Source: Microlunatus parietis (GTDB lineage Bacteria > Actinomycetota > Actinomycetes > Propionibacteriales > Propionibacteriaceae). Taken from it: 64,000 nucleotides of DNA. Of this stretch, positions 16,773-25,401 are shown one piece after another (position 1 is the first letter of the stretch; each line of letters opens with the position of its first letter). The DNA lies in assembly GCF_013407955.1 (NCBI RefSeq), contig NZ_JACCBU010000001.1, positions 6,324,001 through 6,388,000 on the forward strand, written 5' to 3'. The position numbers were made by a program, and so were the translations under genes. The notes beneath the pieces were generated by a model. It was not told the DNA's origin and searched no databases. It worked only from the letters and a program-made list of their open reading frames with translations.

Positions 16773-17912
16773 TCAGTGGGTGCGATGGGTGGCGAGGGTG
16801 GCCAGGGTGTCGAGCGCCAGGCGGCCCTCGTCGGTGATCTCCGAGCCGGGCAGCGCGGCCAGTGCGGCCCGGGCGTCGGCGTGGCTGGATTCGATCATGG
16901 ACTCGACCTGGTCCCGGGCGCCGGTGCCGGTGATCAAGGTCCGCAGCCGGTCCACCTGCTCCCGATCAAGATCAGGACGGCCGAACAGATCCCGGATCGC
17001 CTTGCGGGCAACGGGTTCGGCGGCGGCGAGGGCATGGGCGACCAGGACCGTGCGCTTGCCCTCACGAAGATCATCTCCGGCCGGCTTGCCGGTCAGCTGC
17101 TCGTCGCCGTAGACGCCGAGCAGGTCGTCGCGGAGCTGGAAGGCACGGCCCAGCGCGGAGCCGTACTCGGCCAGCATGGTGATCAAGGACTCGGAACCGC
17201 CGCCGAGGCTGGCGCCGATCTGGCACGGCCGGCGGATCGTGTAGCGGGCCGACTTGTATTCGACGACTCGCTCTGCGGCCTCGATCGCCGTCGCGAGGTC
17301 CTGCTCGGTGACCGGGCGGGACTGGGCCAGGATGTCCAGATACTGCCCAGCGGTGACCTCGGTCCGCATCGCCTCGACCAGCGGCAGCGCCCGGGCCAGT
17401 GCCGCCGGCGGCAGCCCGGACCGGTGCAGCAGTTCGGAGGACCAGATCAGCAGCAGGTCCCCGTACAGGATCGCGGCGGCTCGCCCGAACACCTCCGGGT
17501 CGCCGATCAGACCATGATCATCGTGCAACTGCTCGAACTGCCGGTGCGCCGACGGCCGGCCGCGGCGCAGGTCGGAGCCGTCCATCACGTCGTCGTGCAC
17601 CAGGGCGCTGACGTGCAGCAGGTCGAGGCTCGCCGCCGCCCCGAGCAACGGGCCGCGGTCGTCAGCGCCGGGCAGTCCGGCCGCCGCGACGTACCCCCAG
17701 ACGCAGCCGGCCGGCCGGACCCGCTTGCCGCCGGCGACCAGCGCCCGGGCCTGTTCGTGCAGCGGTGCCAGCGACGGGTCGATCGCCGCCAGCACGTCCC
17801 GCTGGCCGTCCAGGAACCCGTCCAGTACGTCCGCGACGGCGTCCCGGAACCCGGCCGCGAGGGGATCCGCCGGGTCGAGCGCCGGGCCCGCGTCGAGTTG
17901 TGAAGTGGTCAC
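16773..17912 (-). CDS. idsA: polyprenyl (geranylgeranyl/farnesyl) diphosphate synthase
   Basis: This 379-residue all-helical trans-prenyltransferase has the first Asp-rich motif LVHDDVMDGSDLRRG, the GKRVRPAGC strand near residue 60, and the second Asp region QLRDDLLGVYGD followed by KPAGDDLREGKRT. It condenses isopentenyl diphosphate with allylic primers, making precursors of carotenoids, quinones or C20-25 prenyl chains. The start is GTG 17912, six bases after a TAGGCT box. It is divergent from metF, the same arrangement as idsA2 and Rv2172c beside pknL in Mycobacterium tuberculosis. Chain length cannot be told by eye. Confidence 0.9.
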   Translation of the reverse strand: MTTSQLDAGPALDPADPLAAGFRDAVADVLDGFLDGQRDVLAAIDPSLAPLHEQARALVAGGKRVRPAGCVWGYVAAAGLPGADDRGPLLGAAASLDLLHVSALVHDDVMDGSDLRRGRPSAHRQFEQLHDDHGLIGDPEVFGRAAAILYGDLLLIWSSELLHRSGLPPAALARALPLVEAMRTEVTAGQYLDILAQSRPVTEQDLATAIEAAERVVEYKSARYTIRRPCQIGASLGGGSESLITMLAEYGSALGRAFQLRDDLLGVYGDEQLTGKPAGDDLREGKRTVLVAHALAAAEPVARKAIRDLFGRPDLDREQVDRLRTLITGTGARDQVESMIESSHADARAALAALPGSEITDEGRLALDTLATLATHRTH

Positions 17913-17918
17913 CCGCCG

Positions 17919-17924
17919 AGCCTA
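17919..17924 (-). promoter_or_regulatory. -10 box of idsA (leaderless)
   Basis: TAGGCT on the minus strand, six bases before GTG 17912; shares a 47-bp divergent promoter region with metF. Confidence 0.65.
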
Positions 17925-17971
17925 CGGAATCGAATCCTGGGAACCCGCCCGGCCCGCCCGCCCGCGGCCAC

Positions 17972-17977
17972 TAGGGT
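17972..17977 (+). promoter_or_regulatory. -10 box of metF (leaderless)
   Basis: TAGGGT ends seven bases before ATG 17985. The upstream in-frame GTG (17976) lies inside the box and is excluded. Confidence 0.65.
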
Positions 17978-17984
17978 GGTTCGC

Positions 17985-18923
17985 ATGGCGCCTGAAACGA
18001 CGCTCGACCGCCGGCCCGGGATGACCACCCGGACGGATCCGCACGCGACGATCGCGGAACTGCTGGCCGCCCCGACGGGCCCGCTGTTCTCCTTCGAACT
18101 CTTCCCGCCCAAGGACGACGACCAGCGCCGCACCCTGTGGCAGACGGTGCGCCGGCTGGAGGCACTCGGGCCCGACTTCGTCTCGGTCACGTACGGCGCC
18201 AACGGCTCCAGCCGGGAGCGGACGATCGAGATCACCGAGGCGATCGCCCAGCACACCACGCTGCGCACGATGGCCCACCTCACCTGCGCCAGCCAGCCGG
18301 CCGAGCAGCTGCGCCGGGTGATCGGTTGGTACGCGGCCGCCGGGATCCGGCATGTGATGGCGATCCGCGGCGACATGCCGGGCGGGCCGACCGTGCCCTG
18401 GGAGCAGCACCCGCAGGGCCTGCGGAACGCGACCGAGCTGGTCGAGCTGGTCCGCTCGCTGGGCGACTTCTGTGTCGGCGTCGGCGCGTTCCCGGATCTG
18501 CACCCGGAGCGGTACGACGCGGAGCTGGACGCCCGGCTGCTGGTGGAGAAGGCTCAGGCCGGCGCGTCGTTCGCGATCACCCAGCTGTTCTTCACGCCCA
18601 GCCGCTACTTCGAACTGGTCGACCGGGTCCGCTCGCTCGGCTGCGACCTGCCGATCATCCCGGGCATCATGCCGGTCACCCGGCTGAGCCAGATCCAGCG
18701 GTTCGCCGAACTGTCCGGTGCCGACCTGCCGGCACCGGTCGTGGCTCGGTTGGAGCAGGCGGGCGACGACCCGGCCAAGGTTCGCCAGGCCGGCACCGAC
18801 ATCGCGACCGAGCTCTGCGCCGCTCTGCTCGAGGGCGGCGTGCCCGGCCTGCACTTCCTCACCATGAACCGCTCGACCGCGACCCGGGAGATCTACGCGC
18901 GGCTGAATCCCAGCCACGGTTAG
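17985..18923 (+). CDS. metF: methylenetetrahydrofolate reductase
   Basis: This 312-residue FAD-dependent TIM-barrel enzyme reduces 5,10-methylene-THF to 5-methyl-THF for methionine synthesis. Visible features are FSFELFPPKDDDQ with the catalytic Glu, PDFVSVTYGANGS, AHLTCASQP, HVMAIRGDMPGG (FAD binding), ASFAITQLFFTP and IIPGIMPV. Length is normal. It is divergent from idsA and convergent with the lipoprotein gene, three bases away. The overall neighbourhood matches that of metF in Streptomyces. Confidence 0.93.
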   Translation: MAPETTLDRRPGMTTRTDPHATIAELLAAPTGPLFSFELFPPKDDDQRRTLWQTVRRLEALGPDFVSVTYGANGSSRERTIEITEAIAQHTTLRTMAHLTCASQPAEQLRRVIGWYAAAGIRHVMAIRGDMPGGPTVPWEQHPQGLRNATELVELVRSLGDFCVGVGAFPDLHPERYDAELDARLLVEKAQAGASFAITQLFFTPSRYFELVDRVRSLGCDLPIIPGIMPVTRLSQIQRFAELSGADLPAPVVARLEQAGDDPAKVRQAGTDIATELCAALLEGGVPGLHFLTMNRSTATREIYARLNPSHG

Positions 18924-18926
18924 GCG

Positions 18927-19655
18927 TCAGCGGAGCAGGGCGTCGACCAGGGTCGTTCCGATGTCGCGGAGCCGGCCGCAATCCACGGTGTTGTCCTCGA
19001 TCGGCCCGGTCACGCGGTAGCTGATGGCCAGGTACTGGTCGTCATGGATGTCGATCGCGATCAGGCAGGTCGGCCGTACTTCCATCCGCTGTCCGGTCCA
19101 CGCCGGGAACCCGCGGACCTCGATCTCCTTCGGCCTGGTCTCGGAGAAGATGTGCCCGTCGTAGATGCTCTCCTGGTACTTGATCAAGGTCAGCGCGTAC
19201 GGCGGCTTCCGGTGTGCCCAGGAGCAGGACACGGTACGGGTCTCGAGGGCCTCGCCGACCGGGCGCCCGGCCCTCACCTGCCACCGGGTGACCGGAACGT
19301 CGTCGAGTGCGGCGCAGTCCTTCATCGCCGACAGATCGAGATCCCGGGCCCGTGGGCGACGGGCCGGCTTCCAGGCTCCGTTCTCGCCGTCCGACGAGCT
19401 GGCCGACGGCGCCGGTGTCGGCGGGCGCGGCGTCTGCTCCGGCGTCGGAGCTCTCGGCGGATCGAGCGGCGAGACGCTGATCGAGGGCACCGCCGGGGAC
19501 GGTCCGCCGGACGAGGACGGGCCGCCGGACGAGGCGGCGCCGGGGGAGGGCCGGCTCGACCGGTCGGGTTCCGGAACGAGTGCCGCGCAGGACACCACCA
19601 GCGGCGTCAGTACGGCGATCGCGGCCCAGCCCACGAACCGACGGCTCAGCGTCAC
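18927..19655 (-). CDS. DUF3558-like lipoprotein
   Basis: This 242-residue protein starts with a basic-hydrophobic signal peptide ending in LVVSCA, a lipobox with the acylated Cys at about residue 23. A Ser/Pro/Gly-rich linker (about 30-95) follows, then a compact domain with MKDCAALDD, VSCSWAH, MEVRPTCLIAIDI and TVDCGRLRDIG. Four cysteines could form two disulfides. This resembles actinobacterial DUF3558 lipoproteins of unknown role. GTG 19655 has GGAGGAGA upstream. It sits 140 bases downstream of helD and is probably a separate unit. Confidence 0.82.
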   Translation of the reverse strand: MTLSRRFVGWAAIAVLTPLVVSCAALVPEPDRSSRPSPGAASSGGPSSSGGPSPAVPSISVSPLDPPRAPTPEQTPRPPTPAPSASSSDGENGAWKPARRPRARDLDLSAMKDCAALDDVPVTRWQVRAGRPVGEALETRTVSCSWAHRKPPYALTLIKYQESIYDGHIFSETRPKEIEVRGFPAWTGQRMEVRPTCLIAIDIHDDQYLAISYRVTGPIEDNTVDCGRLRDIGTTLVDALLR

Positions 19656-19795
19656 GACGGTCTCCTCCTGCTCGACGCCGCCCGCGGTCGAGGCCGCAGG
19701 TCCGGTCCGCAGCCTAGCGACGCCGCGGTCCGGAGGCGTCGCTCGATCCCCGGACCGTCGGCGAACCGGATGCCGTCTCGCCCGTTCCCGGCGGT

Positions 19796-22033
19796 TCAGT
19801 CGAGCGTGGCCCGCCAGGCCGCGTCCGGCCGCTCGTCGACCGTGACCAGCCGCTGGGTCGGCCGGGTCAGTGCGACGTAGAGCACCCGGACACCGCCGGG
19901 GGACTCGGCCACGATGTCGTCCGGCGTGACCACGATCGCACCGTCGTACTCGAGGCCCTTCGCGGCCAGCGGGGTGACCAGCACCAGTCGGTCCGCCGCC
20001 GCGTCGTCGGTGATCAACTTCGCGTCGGCCAGGGCATCCCGCAGCGCCTGCTGCCGGGACGGCGGGGCGATCACGCCGACCGTGCCCTCGACCTGCTCCA
20101 GCAGTTCGAGGGCGGCCTTGATCACGGTGTCCTCGACGTCGCCGACCAGCAGTTCCGGCTGATAGCCGACCGAGCGGACGGCCGTGGGCAGATCCGCGTC
20201 CGGGAACGTACCGACGACGACCTGGGCGGCCAGGTCGAACACTTCGGCCGGACTCCGGTAGTTGGTGCTCATCCGGAACCGGCGCACCGGCGCGGTGCGG
20301 ACCAGCTCCGACATCGCCCGCTCGTACTCGGCGGCGTCCGGCCAGGAACTCTGGGCCGGGTCGCCGACGATGGTCCAGCTGGCACTGCCGCCGCGGCGCC
20401 GCAGCATCTGCCACTGCATCGGGCTGATGTCCTGCGCCTCGTCGACCAGGATGTGCGCGTACGTGTCGTGCGGGGTCGCGAACGGGTCCGGCTCGGACCG
20501 GTCGGCCAGCCGCTCCATCGTCGTGAACACCTCGGGTACGTCGTCGCCGCTCTCCAGGAACAGCGGGATCTCGACCGAGTTCGACTCCGGCACCGGCCCC
20601 AGCAGCGAGGCCAGCTCGTCCAGCAGCGCGCTGTCGGCGACCGACCAGTCGCGCCGGGCGGGCGGCACCGAGGTCAGCCGGGCATAGTCCGCGGCCAGCA
20701 GGTCCTGCTCCTGACGGGACAGCTGGGACCCGGCGGCCCGGCCGAGCAGCGCCCGGTCGGCCAGCCGGGCCAGCGCGGCGGGTGCGCTGAGGGTCGGCCA
20801 CCAGGCGGAGGTGAAGTTGTGGAACGCCGCCGTCGAGGTGACCGCGTCGTCGAAGTCCGGCCGGTCCAGGTCGAGCTCCCGCGGCCGGCGCCGCCAGAGC
20901 GCCGTGAGCAGTGCAGTCTCGGCCGCGTCCCGGGCCTGGTTGAGCTTGTGGTGCGCCAGCACGTCGGTACGGATCCGGGCCAGCGTCGGCCCGTCCAAGG
21001 CGTAGACCACCCCGTCCACGGTCAGCCGGAGTTCGTTCGGTACGCCCGCCGGCGGCTCGGTGACCAGGCGGCGCAGCACCCGGACCATCCGCAGGCTGCC
21101 CTTGATCGCCGACAACTCGGCCGGGTCGTGCCGCATCCCGGCGACCTCGAGGATGTCGTTCGGCACGGTGCCGATCGAGCGCAGCGTCACCGACTCCTCG
21201 CCGAGCGAGGGGAGCACCCGCTCGATGTAGTTCATGAACACCTGGCTCGGCCCGACCACCAGGACCCCGCCGGATTCGAACCGGCGCCGGTTCGAGTAGA
21301 GCAGGTAGGCCGCCCGGTGCAGCGCGACGACCGTCTTCCCGGTGCCGGGGCCGCCGCTGATCATGGTGAAGCCCTGCCACGGCGCCCGGATCGCCTCGTC
21401 CTGCTCGGCCTGGATGGTCGCGACGATGTCGCGCATGTTGTGCCCGCGGGCCCGGCTCAGCGCGGCCAGCAGGGCGCCGTCGCCGATCACCACCAGGTCG
21501 TCCGGCGCGTGCTCGGAGTCGAGCAGGTCGTCCTCGATCCCGACCACCTTGGCGCCCTGGCAGCGCAGCACCCGGCGCCGGGTGACGTTCATCGGATTGC
21601 TCGGCGTGGCCCGGTAGAAGGCCGCCGCGGCCGGTGCCCGCCAGTCGATCACCAGTGGCTCGTAGTCGGCGTCCCGAACCCCGATCCGGCCGATGTAGCG
21701 GGCCTCGGCATCCACGTGGTCGAGCCGGCCGAAGACCAGGCCCTCGTGCTCGGCGTCCAGCGTGGCCAGTCGCTTCGCGGCCTGGAAGGCGAAGATGTCG
21801 CGCTCCAGCAGGCCGGTGCCGTCCTCCTCCCGGACATAACTGGAGCGGTCCGACTGATAGAGCGAACGCCCTTCGGCGGCGACCAGTCGGGCCGACCGAG
21901 AGGCGACGTCCAGTCGCTGATAGACCTTGTCGACGTGGGCCTGTTCCGCGGCGAGTTCGCGGTCCAGGACGGCAGCCGCGTCCTGGTCCGACTGTACGGA
22001 TTCCGGCGCCGCGGTGTCTGACGATGAAGTCAA
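19796..22033 (-). CDS. helD: HelD/HelR-type RNA polymerase-associated ATPase
   Basis: This roughly 745-residue UvrD-like SF1 protein has an N-terminal coiled-coil arm (AAEQAHVDKVYQRLD), Walker A ISGGPGTGKTVVALH, Walker B HILVDEAQDISPMQWQML, a MSTNYRSPAEVF motif and VLYVALTRPTQRL. HelD proteins pull stalled RNA polymerase off DNA; class II HelR in Streptomyces also removes rifampicin. The start is placed at TTG 22033, which has AAGGA seven bases upstream; a GTG at 22063 is only four bases from the -10 box and would be at or before the transcription start. The protein acts in the cytoplasm with RNA polymerase. Confidence 0.9.
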   Translation of the reverse strand: MTSSSDTAAPESVQSDQDAAAVLDRELAAEQAHVDKVYQRLDVASRSARLVAAEGRSLYQSDRSSYVREEDGTGLLERDIFAFQAAKRLATLDAEHEGLVFGRLDHVDAEARYIGRIGVRDADYEPLVIDWRAPAAAAFYRATPSNPMNVTRRRVLRCQGAKVVGIEDDLLDSEHAPDDLVVIGDGALLAALSRARGHNMRDIVATIQAEQDEAIRAPWQGFTMISGGPGTGKTVVALHRAAYLLYSNRRRFESGGVLVVGPSQVFMNYIERVLPSLGEESVTLRSIGTVPNDILEVAGMRHDPAELSAIKGSLRMVRVLRRLVTEPPAGVPNELRLTVDGVVYALDGPTLARIRTDVLAHHKLNQARDAAETALLTALWRRRPRELDLDRPDFDDAVTSTAAFHNFTSAWWPTLSAPAALARLADRALLGRAAGSQLSRQEQDLLAADYARLTSVPPARRDWSVADSALLDELASLLGPVPESNSVEIPLFLESGDDVPEVFTTMERLADRSEPDPFATPHDTYAHILVDEAQDISPMQWQMLRRRGGSASWTIVGDPAQSSWPDAAEYERAMSELVRTAPVRRFRMSTNYRSPAEVFDLAAQVVVGTFPDADLPTAVRSVGYQPELLVGDVEDTVIKAALELLEQVEGTVGVIAPPSRQQALRDALADAKLITDDAAADRLVLVTPLAAKGLEYDGAIVVTPDDIVAESPGGVRVLYVALTRPTQRLVTVDERPDAAWRATLD

Positions 22034-22066
22034 AAGCGTGTCCTTACCCGAGTGACGAAACACTCC

Positions 22067-22072
22067 AGTCTA
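22067..22072 (-). promoter_or_regulatory. -10 box of helD
   Basis: TAGACT on the minus strand; transcription would begin near 22060. The 5' end can fold GGAGTG-TTTCGT-CACTC just before the AAGGA ribosome binding site. Confidence 0.5.
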
Positions 22073-23380
22073 CAAATGTTCGGCCGTCAGGTCGTCATGG
22101 CAGGCGTACGAGGCGAGAGCGCCGGACAACAGCGTCTGGGACAGCCCCGGCCCCGCCGCTGAGAACGGGCCGGCCTGGTAGAGCCCGGGCAGCGGCCCCC
22201 GGATCGGCGGCCGGACCAGCCAGCCGCCGAAGCCCCGCCAGGCCAGGCCACGGCTCCAGTCCGGCCGGGGCCGGGCGTAGTCGTAGCTGAGCTCGACCAT
22301 GGTGTCGCCGGCCCGCCGCACCACCGTGACCAGCGGCCCGGCGCCGGCCCGGTGCTGCACCGTCTCGGTCAGCTCGTCGGTCACCGGCCCCGGCAGCCGG
22401 GTCGCGGTGACCGTCGGGGCCAAGGCGGGGCGGAGCCGGCGCAGCGTCGCCCGCTGCGGCGGCAGCTCGACATCGGCCAGGAGTTGATCAAGGACCCGCG
22501 GTGGATCGACCGTGCTGATCGCCGCCCTGGACCGGAAGGTCCCGGCTTCGGTGATCACGCCGACCGGCCGGCCGTTCTCGATCATGATCTTGGTCGCCGC
22601 GGAGTCGATCGTGGTCACCTTGCGGGTCGCCAGCCGGCCGGCCACGGCCTCGATCAGGGCCGACGTGCGCCCGGTCTCCGTACCGTCGGCGCGACGCATC
22701 GTCCACCGGCCGAACCGGCGCAGCACGGCCAGGTCGACGGCGGCATGGGCCGGCGATGAACTCGGTACGGACCCTTGCAGATAAGCGACATCGCGGACCA
22801 GGGCCTGGAGCGCCGGGTGCCCCTGGAGCTCGGCGAGCCGATCGATGCTGATCTTGCTCTTCAAGATCGTCTCGACTCGGCGGGTGAGCTGGAACCGGCC
22901 GTGCAGTTCCGACTCCAGGCCCAACGGCCGGAGCGTCTGCCAGACCTCGTCAAGATCATCGAGCAGGTCGCGCCAGCGGTCCGCGGCCGCGCTCCCGTAC
23001 GTCTCCGAGAGCGCCGTGTACTGCTCGCCGCGGTCGGTCGGCAGCCGGAGCTCGCTGCCGTCCGGAAACCGGTGCCGGGCCGGTGGGGCGGGCGCCAGCT
23101 CCCAGCCGGAACGGGCCAGCTCCGCGTCCAGCGGCCGGCCGCTCTTGCGGAACAGGTCGCGCCAGGCCGCCGGCAGGGTGAGCACCGGCGGCGCGTCGTC
23201 GATCACCGGGCCCGACGGGGCGTCCAGCGGGCGACCGGCCCACGGTCCACCCGGCTCCAGGCCGTCACTGACCAGCGCGACCCGGTGCCCGGCCTTGGCC
23301 AGCCGGGCCGCGGCGGCCAGCCCGGCGAGGGTCGCCCCGATCACGATCACGTCGACGTCGGTGTCCGGCCCGGCTGGCAT
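22070..23380 (-). CDS. FAD-dependent oxidoreductase, phytoene desaturase-like
   Basis: This 436-residue flavoprotein has a Rossmann dinucleotide-binding N-terminus VDVIVIGATLAGLAAAARLAKAG and a C-terminal PGLYQAGPFSAAGPGLSQTLLSG that resembles the FAD-closing motif of CrtI/phytoene-desaturase and amine-oxidase families. GATLAG deviates slightly from the usual GxGxxG. It lies upstream of helD on the same strand and its 3' end overlaps the helD promoter. A TAGGAC box six bases before the ATG suggests a leaderless start. Carotenoid involvement is possible but not shown. Confidence 0.78.
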   Translation of the reverse strand: MPAGPDTDVDVIVIGATLAGLAAAARLAKAGHRVALVSDGLEPGGPWAGRPLDAPSGPVIDDAPPVLTLPAAWRDLFRKSGRPLDAELARSGWELAPAPPARHRFPDGSELRLPTDRGEQYTALSETYGSAAADRWRDLLDDLDEVWQTLRPLGLESELHGRFQLTRRVETILKSKISIDRLAELQGHPALQALVRDVAYLQGSVPSSSPAHAAVDLAVLRRFGRWTMRRADGTETGRTSALIEAVAGRLATRKVTTIDSAATKIMIENGRPVGVITEAGTFRSRAAISTVDPPRVLDQLLADVELPPQRATLRRLRPALAPTVTATRLPGPVTDELTETVQHRAGAGPLVTVVRRAGDTMVELSYDYARPRPDWSRGLAWRGFGGWLVRPPIRGPLPGLYQAGPFSAAGPGLSQTLLSGALASYACHDDLTAEHL

Positions 23381-23386
23381 GGCTCC

Positions 23387-23392
23387 GTCCTA
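23387..23392 (-). promoter_or_regulatory. possible -10 box of FAD oxidoreductase gene
   Basis: TAGGAC on the minus strand, six bases before ATG 23380; the last base departs from the TANNNT pattern. Confidence 0.35.
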
Positions 23393-23418
23393 TCAGAGCC
23401 CGCCTCGGTCCGCTGCGG

Positions 23419-24042
23419 TCAGGCCCAGCGGACCACCTCGTCGTGCTCGAGCCGCGGCAGCCGCGGGTGCCAGGCGTCGGAGTTCTCGGGGTGGCCGATG
23501 TTGACCACCAGGGTGGAGGTCCAGCCGCCGTCGGGGAAGAACTCGGCGTCCAGTCCGGCCGCATCGAAGCCGCCCATCGGGCCGGCACCGAGGCCGACGG
23601 CGCGGACGGCCAGGATGAAGTAGCCGGCCTGCAGTGCGCCGTTGAACCGACCCAGCTGCTCCCGTACCGGCGGGTTCTCGGCCAGTTCGTTGCGCAGCTC
23701 GGCCCGGAACGGCGCAACCCGCGGGATGTGCTCGTGGAAGCCGTTGTCGACCGCGAGCACCGCGACCGCCGGCGCGGCCAGGGTCTTCGCCTGGTTGCCC
23801 TCGTGCAGGTGCCGGATCAGCCGTTCCCGCGCCTCCCGGGACTGTACGTAGACCACCCGCAGCGGCTGGATGTTGACCGCGGTGGGCGCCCACCGGGTCA
23901 GGTTCCAGATCTCGGCGAGCTGATCGTCGGTGACCGGGGTCGGCGCGAACGCGTTGATCGTGTGCGCGCCGGTGAACAGCGTCGCCAGCGCGGCGTCGTC
24001 GAGCCGTCCGGTGGTCGCCGGGTCGGTCAGCATCTCGGTCAT
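23419..24042 (-). CDS. nitroreductase-family protein (RutE/malonic semialdehyde reductase-like)
   Basis: This 207-residue FMN-dependent protein has FTGAHTINAFAPTPV, LTRWAPTAVNIQPLRVVYVQ with the FMN-binding Asn, ALQAGYFILAVRAVGLGAGPMGGFD and VVNIGHP. This matches the RutE/HadB-like nitroreductases that reduce malonic semialdehyde or nitro and quinone compounds using NAD(P)H. ATG 24042 is chosen because GGAGAT lies nine bases upstream. It is divergent from the HxlR regulator gene, a common regulator-target arrangement, so it is the likely target of that regulator. Confidence 0.88.
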   Translation of the reverse strand: MTEMLTDPATTGRLDDAALATLFTGAHTINAFAPTPVTDDQLAEIWNLTRWAPTAVNIQPLRVVYVQSREARERLIRHLHEGNQAKTLAAPAVAVLAVDNGFHEHIPRVAPFRAELRNELAENPPVREQLGRFNGALQAGYFILAVRAVGLGAGPMGGFDAAGLDAEFFPDGGWTSTLVVNIGHPENSDAWHPRLPRLEHDEVVRWA

Positions 24043-24116
24043 GATAGTTATCTCCAAGTCGCTAGGAAATTACGAGTACCATCGGAGATCATAGTCCGCC
24101 GGGTAAAGTGGTGCAC
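24043..24116. promoter_or_regulatory. divergent nitroreductase/hxlR control region
   Basis: The 74 bases contain the TAAAGT -10 box of the hxlR gene (24104-24109) and an inverted pair ATCTCC/GGAGAT flanking an A/T-rich centre (CTAGGAAATTAC), a plausible HxlR operator. One arm doubles as the ribosome binding site of the nitroreductase. Confidence 0.4.
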
Positions 24117-24509
24117 ATGGCGCCGACAGGTGAGATCCCTCACGAGGAACACGGCTGTGACGAGGCGTTGGCGCGCGCCTTCCAGTTCCTCGGCAAGCGG
24201 TGGAACGGAGTCCTGCTGGGCACCCTGATGGGTGGCGCGGCCGGCTTCGCCGAGCTGCGCCGGGCGATCCCCGGGATCAGCGACTCCGTACTGTCCGACC
24301 GGCTCTCCGAGTTGTCCGGTGCCGGGCTGGTGCAGCGGACGGTGCGGGAGGGTCCGCCGGTCACCGTCGGCTACCGGCTCACCGCCGCCGGTGAGGCCCT
24401 GCTGCCCGCGCTGGAGGAACTGATGGTGTGGTCCCGACAGCACCTGACGGACGAGCGTTGTCAGGCTGCGACCCGGAAACGCGGGACGGCCCGGGCGGCT
24501 GCCGAGTAG
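24117..24509 (+). CDS. HxlR-family transcriptional regulator
   Basis: This 130-residue winged helix-turn-helix protein has an N-terminal Cys in the HGCDEALARAFQFLGKRW motif typical of HxlR/YodB redox or aldehyde sensors, recognition helix GISDSVLSDRLSELSGAGLV, and wing VTVGYRLTAAGEALL. A second Cys lies near the C-terminus (DERCQAAT). The ATG is seven bases from TAAAGT, so leaderless. It probably represses the divergent nitroreductase gene and itself; which signal it senses is not visible. Confidence 0.9.
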   Translation: MAPTGEIPHEEHGCDEALARAFQFLGKRWNGVLLGTLMGGAAGFAELRRAIPGISDSVLSDRLSELSGAGLVQRTVREGPPVTVGYRLTAAGEALLPALEELMVWSRQHLTDERCQAATRKRGTARAAAE

Positions 24510-24512
24510 CCT
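24507..24512 (+). promoter_or_regulatory. -10 box of PIG-L gene, overlapping hxlR stop
   Basis: TAGCCT ends six bases before ATG 24519. Its first three bases are the TAG stop codon of the regulator gene. Confidence 0.6.
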
Positions 24513-24518
24513 GCCGCC

Positions 24519-25250
24519 ATGGCAGACCTCGAACCGGTCGACGAAGAATGGCAGCGCGGACTCTGTGTCGTCGCGCATCCGGATGATCTCGAGTTCGGTG
24601 CGGCGGCCGCGATCGCGCGCTGGACCGACCAGGGCAAGCACCTCTCCTACGTCATGGTGACCAGCGGTGAGGCCGGCATCGACTCGATGACGCCGGACGA
24701 GTGCCGGCGGGTCCGGGAGGCCGAGCAGATCGAGTCGGCCCGGATCGTCGGCGTCGACACCGTCGAGTTCCTGGGGCTGCCGGACGGGATTCTGGAGTAC
24801 GGGATCGCCCTCCGGGCCGCCATCTGCCGGACCATCCGGCAGCATCGCCCCGAGGTCGTGATCACGGCGAATTTCCGGGACACCTGGGGCGGCCGGGCGC
24901 TGAACCAGGCCGACCACATCGCCACCGGCCGTGCGGTCCTGGATGCGGCCCGGGACGCCGGCAACCGGTGGATCTTCGCCGACCAGCTGACCGACGGGCT
25001 GGAGCCCTGGGGCGGGGTTCGCCAGGTGCTGGCCTCGGGCTCGCCGGAGGCCGGACACGCCGTGGACACCACGGCCACCTTCGACCGGGGCGTCGCCTCA
25101 CTGAAGGCGCACCAGGCCTACATCGACGGGCTCGGCTGGGCGTTCGATCCTGAGGAGTTCCTGGAGGGCTTCTCGCGGCCTGCCGGGACCCGGCTGGGCA
25201 CCACATTCGCGGCGCCGTTCGAGGTTTACTTCCTCGCCTTCGGAGGCTGA
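24519..25250 (+). CDS. PIG-L/LmbE-family zinc deacetylase
   Basis: This 243-residue protein has the signature VVAHPDDLEFGAAAAIARW (His-Pro-Asp-Asp zinc site), VTSGEAG, FLGLPDGIL and a distal NQADHIATGRAV with the third zinc ligand. The family removes acetyl groups from GlcNAc-type substrates; actinobacterial members include MshB and Mca of mycothiol metabolism. MshB is usually longer (about 290-300 residues), so a general PIG-L deacetylase is the safer call. Leaderless ATG start. Confidence 0.87.
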   Translation: MADLEPVDEEWQRGLCVVAHPDDLEFGAAAAIARWTDQGKHLSYVMVTSGEAGIDSMTPDECRRVREAEQIESARIVGVDTVEFLGLPDGILEYGIALRAAICRTIRQHRPEVVITANFRDTWGGRALNQADHIATGRAVLDAARDAGNRWIFADQLTDGLEPWGGVRQVLASGSPEAGHAVDTTATFDRGVASLKAHQAYIDGLGWAFDPEEFLEGFSRPAGTRLGTTFAAPFEVYFLAFGG

Positions 25251-25273
25251 TCCTCAGGTCTCGTGGTTCGGTC

Positions 25274-25304
25274 TTGACGGACTGTCAGTGGCCGGGTGTA
25301 GATT
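25274..25304 (+). promoter_or_regulatory. promoter of the SOS unit
   Basis: TTGACG (25274-25279) as -35 and TGTAGA/TAGATT (25297-25304) as -10, spacing 17 or 19 bases. The LexA box starts ten bases further downstream and would block initiation. Confidence 0.55.
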
Positions 25305-25313
25305 GATCCTTGT

Positions 25314-25329
25314 TCGAACACGCGTTCGA
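25314..25329. promoter_or_regulatory. LexA/SOS box
   Basis: TCGAAC-ACGC-GTTCGA is a perfect match to the actinobacterial SOS box TCGAAC(N4)GTTCGA. It sits at the start point of the promoter before the HEPN, methyltransferase and DNA polymerase IV genes. Confidence 0.88.
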
Positions 25330-25401
25330 TATCGATACTTGGGGAAGGATCGCGGACGCGGGTTCGGCACAGCGCCGTGTTCGCGGCACGCGCTCTGGCT
25401 C

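Noticed and set aside
17922..18917. Minus-strand 331-codon frame opposite metF
   Set aside because: It lies wholly antisense to an obvious metF and has a shadow composition.
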